From: Pediococcus sp.
GTDB lineage: Bacteria > Bacillota > Bacilli > Lactobacillales > Lactobacillaceae
Length of the DNA: 5,719 nucleotides
Assembly: GCA_022712335.1 (NCBI GenBank)
Contig: JALAGR010000151.1
Coordinates: forward strand, 1-5,719
Direction: 5' to 3'
The notes beneath the pieces are model-generated. The model saw only the letters and a list, made by a program, of their open reading frames with translations, was not told where the DNA came from and did no database searches. Made by a program: the position numbers and the translations under genes. Shown in pieces: positions 1 to 5,719 of this stretch; within the stretch, counting starts at the first letter, position 1; every line of letters begins with the position of its first letter.

Positions 1-1
1 G

Positions 2-1750
2 ATTATTGCAGCATTACGTTTCGTGGAACTTGCGATTGATCCGTTGATCGGTAACGCAATTGATAATACTAATTCACGTTGGGGTCATTTTAAGCCTTGG
101 ATCGTTATGGGTGGAACGATTGGTTCAGTAGTTTTAGCACTTTTATTTACCAGTTTAGGTGGATTGAATACATCTAACCCAATTCTATACTTAATTGTTT
201 TTGCTATTTTATATATCACAATGGATATTTTTTATTCATTTAAAGATGTTGGGTTCTGGTCAATGATTCCGGCGATTTCGTTTGATTCGGCGGAACGTGA
301 AAAGACAGCAACGTACGCTCGTGTTGGTTCTAACATTGGTCAAAACATCGTTGGTGTAGTTGTTATGCCGATTGTTTTGATGTTCTCAACTAAGAGCAAC
401 AGTGGACAAGGTGATAATCGTGGGTGGATGGCCTTCGGTATTATTATTGCAGCAATTGCGTTGATTTCAGCGATTGCGGTTGCCCTTGGAACAAAAGAAA
501 ATGATTCTGAATTACGTAAGAACACTGAAAAGACAACCTTTAAACAAGTATTTAAAGTTTTGGCACGTAATGATCAATTGATGTGGTTGTCATTGACTTA
601 CGGAATTTACACGGCCGGAATGGCAATTACTAACTCACTTGAACTTTACTACTTCACTTACATTTTAGGTGATGCATCTAAATTTACATTGCTTGGTTCA
701 CTGAATGCTATTATCGGGGTTTTCGCCGTATTGGCTTTCCCACCATTAGCAAAGAAATTTAGTCGTCGTAAAGTCTTCTTCTTGGCGATTTCAGTTATGG
801 TTATTGCTTTGATTATGTTTACCTTTGCTGGTCAATCATTATCAATGATTTTGACAGCTGCCGTATTATTCTATATTCCACAACCACTTATTTTCTTAGT
901 TGTTTTGATGGTTCTAAGTGATTCTGTTGAATATGGACAATTAAAATTTGGACATCGTGATGAATCTTTGACATTGTCTGTTCGTCCTTTGCTTGATAAA
1001 TTAGGTGGAGCTATCTCAAATGGTGTGGTTGGTTTAACTGCTGTTTGGGCTGGTATGACTGCTGGTGCAACGTCTGGTGATGTTACTGCACATGGTCAAG
1101 CAATCTTTAAGTTAATGATGTTTGGTATTCCTGCAGCAATGATCTTGATTGGAGCATTTATCTTCTTCAAGAAGGTTAAGTTGGATGAAAAGATGCATGC
1201 TCAAATCGTTGATGAACTTGAAAAAACTTGGTCAACGCATTTGGAAGGCGAAGAAACCGTTGAAGTAGTTGCTGATGCCAAATCAACAACATATCAAAAT
1301 CCAGTTTCTGGTAAATTGGTCAGTCTAAATGAAGTGGCTGACGAAACGTTTGCTAGTGGAAGTATGGGTAAAGGGTTTGCAATCAAGCCAAGTGATGGTC
1401 GAGTTTTAGCACCATTCGATGGTGAAGTGGTTGCAACATTCCCAACTCGACATGCAATTGGAATTCGTTCTGATAAAGGAATCTTAACGTTGATTCATAT
1501 CGGGATTGGAACCGTTGAAATGCGCGGTACAGGATTTGTTCAATATGTTGAAAAAGGCGATCACGTTAAGCAAGGACAAGAACTAATCGAGTTCTGGCAA
1601 CCAGCGATTGAAAAAGCCGGTTTGGATGATACCGTAATGGTTGTAATTACAAACTATAAAGATATATCTGAATTTAAGTATCTTAAAGACTCAGGCGCTA
1701 CTGTTCAAGATAATGAGGAAGTTCTTCAGCTATCAAATGTGCCTGAATAA
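2..1750 (+). CDS. lacS: LacS-type lactose/galactose permease with C-terminal PTS IIA domain (5' partial)
   Basis: A membrane transporter of the GPH (glycoside-pentoside-hexuronide:cation symporter) family that takes up lactose or galactose with a cation or exchanges the two. The frame is open to the window edge, and by recall of Streptococcus thermophilus LacS (634 aa) about 55-60 N-terminal residues are missing; the GTG at 23 is internal. Counting that GTG as residue 1, the carrier occupies about 1-385, with hydrophobic segments near 28-45, 53-71, 107-121, 135-155, 224-241, 250-268, 274-298 and 363-382. The motif GHRDESLTLSVRP at 310-322 holds the His and Glu (H311, E314) matching H376/E379 of S. 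thermophilus LacS. After a linker (about 400-425), residues about 425-570 form a IIA-Glc-like domain with TRHAIGI (H477) and LIHIGIGT (H492); their 15-residue spacing matches the IIA active-site pair. H492 is the expected HPr phosphorylation site, so PTS status should modulate transport. No defect is visible. Exact substrate (lactose, galactose or raffinose-type sugars) is inferred. Confidence 0.93.
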   Translation: MIAALRFVELAIDPLIGNAIDNTNSRWGHFKPWIVMGGTIGSVVLALLFTSLGGLNTSNPILYLIVFAILYITMDIFYSFKDVGFWSMIPAISFDSAEREKTATYARVGSNIGQNIVGVVVMPIVLMFSTKSNSGQGDNRGWMAFGIIIAAIALISAIAVALGTKENDSELRKNTEKTTFKQVFKVLARNDQLMWLSLTYGIYTAGMAITNSLELYYFTYILGDASKFTLLGSLNAIIGVFAVLAFPPLAKKFSRRKVFFLAISVMVIALIMFTFAGQSLSMILTAAVLFYIPQPLIFLVVLMVLSDSVEYGQLKFGHRDESLTLSVRPLLDKLGGAISNGVVGLTAVWAGMTAGATSGDVTAHGQAIFKLMMFGIPAAMILIGAFIFFKKVKLDEKMHAQIVDELEKTWSTHLEGEETVEVVADAKSTTYQNPVSGKLVSLNEVADETFASGSMGKGFAIKPSDGRVLAPFDGEVVATFPTRHAIGIRSDKGILTLIHIGIGTVEMRGTGFVQYVEKGDHVKQGQELIEFWQPAIEKAGLDDTVMVVITNYKDISEFKYLKDSGATVQDNEEVLQLSNVPE

Positions 1751-1766
1751 TAATAGTATTTTGAAG

Positions 1767-1807
1767 AAGAGTTATCAGTGGCGAAAGTTATTGATAACTC
1801 TTTTTTT
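1767..1807 (+). terminator. Rho-independent terminator after lacS
   Basis: An 11-base arm AAGAGTTATCA (1767-1777) pairs perfectly with TGATAACTCTT (1792-1802), enclosing a 14-base loop, and the 3' arm runs into seven consecutive T (1801-1807). It begins 16 bases after the lacS stop codon, so it should end the lacS transcript and separate it from the gal genes, which have their own promoter-like elements downstream. The sequence is symmetrical enough that weak function on the opposite strand cannot be excluded, but the T-run favours the + strand. Confidence 0.9.
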
Positions 1808-1877
1808 GATGGATAAAAAAGGCAAAAAATATTTTTAGTTAAAATTCGTTATAGAAAAGGCTTTCAAATGGAAACCT

Positions 1878-1886
1878 TGGTATAAT
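1878..1886 (+). promoter_or_regulatory. Candidate upstream gal promoter, extended -10 (TGG TATAAT)
   Basis: A perfect TATAAT at 1881-1886 is preceded directly by TGG (1878-1880), the extended -10 form TGnTATAAT, predicting a start near 1893. No good -35 hexamer sits 17 bases upstream (1858-1863 reads aggctt), so the extended -10 and the A/T tracts at 1811-1858 would have to compensate. A transcript from here would carry about 140 bases of leader and would run through the palindrome at 1916-1937. It may be a secondary, regulated start next to the stronger-looking promoter at 1963-1991. Confidence 0.5.
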
Positions 1887-1915
1887 AGCGATACTAAAAC
1901 GATCGACATTATCCG

Positions 1916-1937
1916 AATTGGTAAAACGCTACCATTT
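1916..1937. promoter_or_regulatory. Operator-like palindrome between the two gal promoters
   Basis: The arms AATTGGTA (1916-1923) and TACCATTT (1930-1937) are inverted repeats matching at 7 of 8 positions, with the inner TGGTA/TACCA perfect, around the 6-base centre AAACGC. Size and symmetry suit a dimeric LacI-family repressor such as GalR, which commonly controls gal operons in lactic acid bacteria. It lies about 23 bases downstream of the predicted upstream start and about 26 bases upstream of the next -35 box. It fits the CcpA cre consensus poorly on its left half, so a gal-specific regulator is the better guess. The regulator's identity is inference. Confidence 0.5.
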
Positions 1938-1962
1938 TTGATATAAAAGGGTTTATAAGGTG

Positions 1963-1991
1963 TTGACAAGCATTGAAAAAAGCATTATAGT
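1963..1991 (+). promoter_or_regulatory. Main sigma-A promoter of galK-galE-galT
   Basis: A consensus -35 TTGACA (1963-1968) and a -10 TATAGT (1986-1991, one mismatch to TATAAT) are separated by the optimal 17 bases. The predicted start, near 1998, leaves a leader of roughly 38 bases with the galK ribosome binding site in it. This is the best promoter in the window and would drive galK, galE and galT as one transcript, because no terminator is seen between those genes. Confidence 0.8.
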
Positions 1992-2021
1992 CAAGTTAAT
2001 AAAATTTTAGTAAAAATTTAC

Positions 2022-2026
2022 GGAGG
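2022..2026 (+). promoter_or_regulatory. galK ribosome binding site
   Basis: GGAGG lies 9 bases ahead of the ATG at 2036. It fixes 2036 as the original galK start, even though the longest uninterrupted reading frame begins only at the ATG at 2228, which has no comparable site in front of it. Its persistence suggests that the gene was inactivated recently. Confidence 0.85.
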
Positions 2027-2035
2027 ACATTACCT

Positions 2036-3199
2036 ATGAACGCAAATGACTTAAAACAAGAATTTACAGAAATCTTTGATACACCGCCAGACCGAGTTTT
2101 CTTTTAACCTGGTCGAATAAATTTAATTGGTGACCTTACTGATTACAATGGCGGACACGTATTCCCATGTGCCATCACAATTGGAACTTACGGCGTATAT
2201 GCAGCTCGTACAGACAATACCGTACGCATGTACTCAGCTAATATTCCGGATGCAGGAGTAGTTACTTTCGATGTTAATGAATTGGAATACGATAAAGCTG
2301 CTGGTTGGACAAATTATCCAAAAGGGATGATGAGCGAACTTGTTAAAACTGGTGTTAAATTTGATCATGGTTTCGATCTTTATGTTCATGGAAATATGCC
2401 CGATGGTGCAGGATTATCTTCATCAGCATCAATTGAACTTCTAACAGGAATCGTGTTGAACACTGGATTTGATTTAGGTATTAGTCAATTAGATCTAGTT
2501 AAACTTGGTCAAAAATGTGAAAACAACTATGTGGGTGTCAACTCCGGAATTATGGACCAATTTGCAGTTGGAATGGGTAAAAAAGAACAAGCAATCTTGC
2601 TTGACACAAATACGTTGGAATATTCATACGCTCCTGTTAAATTAGGTAGCCATGTCATCGTGATCATGAATACTAACAAACGTCGTGAACTTGCAGATTC
2701 TAAGTACAACGAACGTCGTTCAGAATGTGAAGAAGCGCTACGTCGTTTGCAAACTAAGTTAGACATTCAATCATTAGGTGATTTAACTAACGACGAATTT
2801 GATGAAGCAGCTTACTTAATCAATGATGAAACATTAATTAAACGTGCTCGTCATGCGGTCTTCGAAAACCAACGAACAATTCGTGCAACTAAAGCTTTAG
2901 CCGATGATGACTTAAAAACTTTTGGTGACTTAGTAACAGCTTCTCACGTATCATTACACTTCGACTATGAAGTAACTGGAAAAGAATTGGATACATTAGC
3001 TGAAACAGCTTGGAAACAACCTGGCGTACTGGGTGCTCGTATGACGGGTGCTGGTTTTGGTGGTTGTGGAATTGCAATCGTTGAAAAAGACCAAGTTGAT
3101 GCTTTCAAGGAAAACGTCGGAAAAGTTTATCGCGATACAATTGGTTATGATGCTGACTTTTATATCGCAGAAATCGCTGATGGACCTAAGGAACTTTAA
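2036..3199 (+). pseudogene. galK: Galactokinase interrupted by an early in-frame stop
   Basis: Galactokinase (GHMP kinase family, cytoplasmic) phosphorylates galactose with ATP, the first committed Leloir step. From ATG 2036 the frame spans 388 codons including the stop, a normal galK length, but codon 24 is TAA (2105-2107) just before the signature PGRINLIG. The rest of the frame is open: PDGAGLSSSAS (phosphate-binding loop, 122-132), GVNSGIMDQ with catalytic Asp174, and GARMTGAGFGGC (333-344) are all present. By recalled numbering, Asp174 and Arg27 match Asp183 and Arg36 of the Lactococcus lactis enzyme. Signature 1 reads GDLTDYNGG where family members have GEHTDYNGG, so two residues expected to contact galactose (codons 33-34) are also changed. 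Restart at the ATG at 2228 would give 323 residues lacking all of signature 1, hence no expected activity. galE follows after 45 bases. Family identity is certain; loss of function is strongly inferred unless the stop is a sequencing error. Confidence 0.93.
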
Positions 3200-3217
3200 T
3201 ATTAACAAGGAACAAGC

Positions 3218-3232
3218 ATGAAGAGAGATTGA
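3218..3232 (+). other. Possible four-codon minicistron ahead of galE
   Basis: In the galK-galE gap, ATG AAG AGA GAT TGA (peptide MKRD) is preceded by AAGGA at 3208-3212 (5 bases before the ATG), a plausible weak ribosome binding site. Its TGA ends at 3232, the first base of the galE Shine-Dalgarno AGGAGG (3232-3237), so a ribosome ending here would sit over the galE start region. It could aid or hinder galE initiation, but such a short frame easily arises by chance. Confidence 0.15.
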
Positions 3233-3244
3233 GGAGGAATTCAA

Positions 3245-4249
3245 ATGGCAGTTTTAGTTTTAGGTGGTGCCGGTTATATCGGTTCACATGCAGTTGATCG
3301 CTTAATTACAAAAGGATACGACGTGGCAGTTGTTGATAATCTGGTCACGGGCCATCGCGCAGCAGTGAATGATCAAGCGCGTTTTTACGAGGGAGATGTG
3401 CGGGATACAGAATTTATGGATTCTGTATTTACTCAAGAAAACGTTGAAGGTGTCATTCATTTCGCAGCCTTCTCAGTGGTTCCAGAATCAATGAAAAATC
3501 CATTGAAATATTTCGATAATAATACTGCAGGGATGGTTAAACTGCTCGAAGTAATGGCTAAGCATGATGTAAAACGCATCGTATTTTCATCTACGGCCGC
3601 TACTTACGGTGAACCAAAACAAGTGCCGATCAAGGAATCTGACCCACAAGTTCCAACTAACCCATATGGTGAAAGTAAGTTAGCAATGGAAAAGATTATG
3701 CATTGGTCGGATATTGCTGACGGAATTAAATTTGTTGCTTTACGTTACTTTAACGTGGCTGGTGCTAAACCCGATGGTAGTATTGGCGAAGATCACGGAC
3801 CTGAAACGCATTTAGTTCCAATTATTTTACAAGTAGCAGCCGGAGAACGAGACCAACTACAAATTTTTGGCGATGATTATCCAACGCCAGATGGAACCAA
3901 CGTCCGCGATTACGTTCACGTAGTCGACTTAGCTGATGCACATATTTTGGCGCTAGAATACCTTAAACAAGGACATGATAGTGATGCGTTCAATCTGGGT
4001 TCTTCGACTGGCTTTTCTAATAAGCAAATGTTAGATGCTGCTCGAGAAGTAACTGGAAAAGAAATTCCGGCAGTGATGGCTCCGAGACGTGCTGGTGACC
4101 CTAGTACGTTGATTGCTGCAAGTGATAAAGCGCGTGACATTCTCGGATGGCAACCACAGTATGACGACGTTAAAGAAATCATCAAAACTGCTTGGAATTG
4201 GAAAGTGAGTCATCCAACTGGGTACGACGACCAGGGAGGCCAAGCATAA
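3245..4249 (+). CDS. galE: UDP-glucose 4-epimerase
   Basis: A cytoplasmic NAD-dependent enzyme of the short-chain dehydrogenase superfamily (extended type) that interconverts UDP-galactose and UDP-glucose. The 334 residues match the usual GalE length. The NAD-binding glycine loop GGAGYIGSH is at 7-15, followed by VVDN at 29-32, where Asp31 binds the adenosine ribose. The catalytic set is present: SSTAATYG at 115-122 (Thr117 in the Ser/Thr position) and YGESK at 141-145 (Tyr141, Lys145). RYFNVAGA, after residue 160, is typical of bacterial GalE. AGGAGG (3232-3237) lies 7 bases before the ATG, so translation can start independently of the broken galK. The stop shares one base with the galT start. 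It serves galactose breakdown with GalT and also supplies UDP-galactose for polysaccharide and cell-surface glycans, a reason to keep it when galK is lost. It appears intact. Confidence 0.97.
   Translation: MAVLVLGGAGYIGSHAVDRLITKGYDVAVVDNLVTGHRAAVNDQARFYEGDVRDTEFMDSVFTQENVEGVIHFAAFSVVPESMKNPLKYFDNNTAGMVKLLEVMAKHDVKRIVFSSTAATYGEPKQVPIKESDPQVPTNPYGESKLAMEKIMHWSDIADGIKFVALRYFNVAGAKPDGSIGEDHGPETHLVPIILQVAAGERDQLQIFGDDYPTPDGTNVRDYVHVVDLADAHILALEYLKQGHDSDAFNLGSSTGFSNKQMLDAAREVTGKEIPAVMAPRRAGDPSTLIAASDKARDILGWQPQYDDVKEIIKTAWNWKVSHPTGYDDQGGQA
4233..4239 (+). promoter_or_regulatory. galT ribosome binding site inside the galE 3' end
   Basis: AGGGAGG lies within the last codons of galE, 9 bases before the ATG at 4249. 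It decides the galT start in favour of 4249 over an in-frame TTG at 4192, which would overlap galE by 58 bases and has no such site. The TAATG stop-start overlap suggests translational coupling of galE and galT. Confidence 0.85.
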
Positions 4250-5712
4250 TGAATAGTTTAGATCAGTTTGTTTTAGCGGTAATTAAATCACCTTCGCAAT
4301 ATACAGAATTAGATCAAATATACGTGCATAATCGTATTTTAGGTTTGGTCGGAGAAGGTGACGTGGTTGCCGCTGCGGACGAAGAATTAACAAGTTTAGT
4401 GGATGCGTTGGTAACGACGGCTTGTCAAAATGGAAAAATTGAGGATACACCATCTGATAAAGAAATTTTAGCGGATCAGTTAATGGATATGGTGACGCCA
4501 TTACCTTCCGTATTAAACCAAAGTTTTTGGGATAAATACCAAGCTAGTCCACAAATGGCAACAGATTATTTCTTTAATTTAAGCAAAACTAATGACTACA
4601 TTAAAACACGTGCAATCGCAAAAAATGTATCTTTTCCAGCTAAAACAGAATTCGGAGATCTTGAGATTACGATCAATTTGTCGAAGCCAGAAAAAGATCC
4701 TAAAGCAATTGCTGCAGCACGGAATCAACCTCAAGATGGTTATCCGCTCTGTCAATTATGTATGCAAAATGAAGGTTACTTGGGTCGATTAGGTTATCCA
4801 TCCCGTAGCAATCATCGTATTGTGCGAATGATGCTGGGGGGCGAGACTTGGGGCTTCCAGTACTCGCCATATGCTTACTTTAATGAGCATTCGATTTTCT
4901 TGGACCAAGTTCATCGTCCAATGGTGATCAATCGACAAACGTTCACTAATTTACTTGAAATTGTAAACCAATTACCGCATTACTTTGTGGGTAGTAATGC
5001 AGATTTACCAATTGTCGGTGGTTCAATGCTGTCACACGAACATTATCAAGGAGGGCGACACGTCTTCCCAATGATGAAGGCACCAGTTGTGCGCGCAATT
5101 GATTTGGGAGTTGAAGGAGTTGATGCTGGCATTGTTAAGTGGCCAATGTCGACGATTCGTTTGATCAGTAAGGATGTTGTTGCATTAACAGATGCAGCGG
5201 TTAAGATTCATGAATCTTGGATTGATTATTCTGACGAAAGCGTTGATGTAAGAGCGTATACCGATGGCGTTCGTCATCATACAACCACTCCAATTGCCTA
5301 TAAAGATGGCGAGAATTATGTCTTGGATGTTGTTTTACGCGACAATCAAACATCAACAGAATTTCCAGATGGAATTTTCCATCCGCATCAAGATGTTCAA
5401 CATATTAAAAAAGAAAACATTGGCTTGATTGAAGTAATGGGGAGAGCGATTTTACCAGCTCGTCTAAAGACGGAGTTGGCAGAAGTTGGTAAGTACCTAT
5501 TAGATCAACCAAATCAAATGGTAGACATGCATAAAAAATGGGCAGACCAATTGAAGTCAACTAATATAATCACCACAGAAAACGTAGAGTCAGTGGTTAA
5601 TGCAGAAGTCGGAAACGTCTTTGCGAGAGTTCTAGCCGATGCTGGGGTCTTTAAGTGGGATGAAACTGGTGAAGCTGCATTTGATCGTTTTGTTGCGGCG
5701 ATTAACGAGTAG
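4249..5712 (+). CDS. galT: Galactose-1-phosphate uridylyltransferase, class II (UTP--hexose-1-phosphate / UDP-glucose--hexose-1-phosphate type)
   Basis: A cytoplasmic transferase that exchanges galactose-1-phosphate with UDP-glucose to give UDP-galactose and glucose-1-phosphate. Starting at ATG 4249 it has 487 residues, the usual size of the Firmicute class II enzymes and much longer than the roughly 350-residue class I GalT of Escherichia coli. The class II signature is complete at 252-269: DLPIVGGSMLSHEHYQGG. Its His-Glu-His-Tyr-Gln segment (263-267) resembles the HPHxQ active site of class I, so His265 is the likely uridylylated nucleophile. A CQLC pair (Cys168, Cys171) in the PLCQLCMQNEGY stretch is conserved in this class as I recall it. 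The gene follows galE with a one-base overlap. No frame damage is seen, yet its substrate would not be formed from free galactose while galK is broken; galactose-1-phosphate would need another source or a second galK. Seven bases of non-coding sequence follow before the window ends. Confidence 0.96.
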   Translation: MNSLDQFVLAVIKSPSQYTELDQIYVHNRILGLVGEGDVVAAADEELTSLVDALVTTACQNGKIEDTPSDKEILADQLMDMVTPLPSVLNQSFWDKYQASPQMATDYFFNLSKTNDYIKTRAIAKNVSFPAKTEFGDLEITINLSKPEKDPKAIAAARNQPQDGYPLCQLCMQNEGYLGRLGYPSRSNHRIVRMMLGGETWGFQYSPYAYFNEHSIFLDQVHRPMVINRQTFTNLLEIVNQLPHYFVGSNADLPIVGGSMLSHEHYQGGRHVFPMMKAPVVRAIDLGVEGVDAGIVKWPMSTIRLISKDVVALTDAAVKIHESWIDYSDESVDVRAYTDGVRHHTTTPIAYKDGENYVLDVVLRDNQTSTEFPDGIFHPHQDVQHIKKENIGLIEVMGRAILPARLKTELAEVGKYLLDQPNQMVDMHKKWADQLKSTNIITTENVESVVNAEVGNVFARVLADAGVFKWDETGEAAFDRFVAAINE

Positions 5713-5719
5713 TTGCTTA

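Noticed and set aside
23..25. GTG as the start of the transporter gene
   Set aside because: The frame stays open through 2-22 and encodes residues that fit LacS just before the conserved ELAIDPLIGN stretch, and the protein would lack its first membrane segments. The gene is truncated by the window edge.
1919..1934. CcpA cre site at TGGTA-N6-TACCA
   Set aside because: When aligned on the CG, the left half lacks the TGnAAnCG pattern. A gal-specific operator is a better description of the symmetry.
1968..1986. Direct repeat AAGCATT (1968-1974 and 1980-1986) in the promoter spacer
   Set aside because: Two 7-base copies 12 bases apart in AT-rich DNA are compatible with chance, and no third copy or symmetry supports a binding site.
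2105..2107. Programmed readthrough or recoding of the galK stop
   Set aside because: The codon is TAA, not TGA, so selenocysteine does not apply. No downstream stem-loop is evident, and the adjacent signature residues are also altered, so mutation or sequence error is simpler.
4192..4194. TTG as the galT start
   Set aside because: It would overlap galE by 58 bases and lacks a ribosome binding site, and the added residues do not look like GalT. ATG 4249 has AGGGAGG at the right distance and gives the usual family length.
340..4501. Minus-strand open frames of 61-89 codons lying within lacS, galK, galE and galT
   Set aside because: They are antisense shadows of well-supported genes, have no recognisable domains, and their lengths are expected by chance.
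4592..4792. A 66-codon + strand frame inside galT
   Set aside because: It is an out-of-frame shadow of galT with low-complexity, Lys/Gln-rich translation and no ribosome binding site.

Overview
The window holds a lactose/galactose utilisation cluster on the + strand: the 3' part of a LacS-type sugar transporter, then galK (broken), galE and galT, which encode the Leloir pathway. The moderately AT-rich composition, strong GGAGG-type ribosome binding sites, sigma-A promoters, a LacS carrying a fused PTS IIA domain and a class II GalT all point to a low-GC Gram-positive lactic acid bacterium, most likely a member of Lactobacillaceae. I cannot fix the species from sequence alone.

Layout. Bases 2-1750 encode the GPH-family transporter, open at its 5' end (roughly 55-60 residues lie outside the window), with a C-terminal IIA-Glc-like domain that keeps both conserved histidines. 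A rho-independent terminator follows at 1767-1807. The rest of the 285-base gap carries two promoter-like elements (extended -10 at 1881-1886; TTGACA-17-TATAGT at 1963-1991) with an operator-like palindrome between them at 1916-1937. galK starts at 2036 behind a good ribosome binding site but has an in-frame TAA at codon 24. Past the stop its frame stays open to the normal end at 3199. galE (3245-4249) and galT (4249-5712) look intact and share one base in a TAATG junction. The last 7 bases are non-coding, and whether galM or galR follows cannot be seen.

How it fits together. LacS would import lactose or galactose (or exchange the two), GalK would phosphorylate galactose, GalT would exchange galactose-1-phosphate with UDP-glucose, and GalE would regenerate UDP-glucose. 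With galK broken, free galactose cannot enter the Leloir route unless a second galK exists elsewhere. GalE could still make UDP-galactose for glycans, and LacS could export galactose in exchange for lactose, as in galactose-negative dairy streptococci. The standout observation is the galK lesion: a premature stop plus two adjacent unusual residues (Asp-Leu where Glu-His is expected) in the galactose-binding signature, all within about 33 bases. Apart from that the window is an ordinary gal cluster; I see no mobile element, CRISPR array, RNA gene or novel system.
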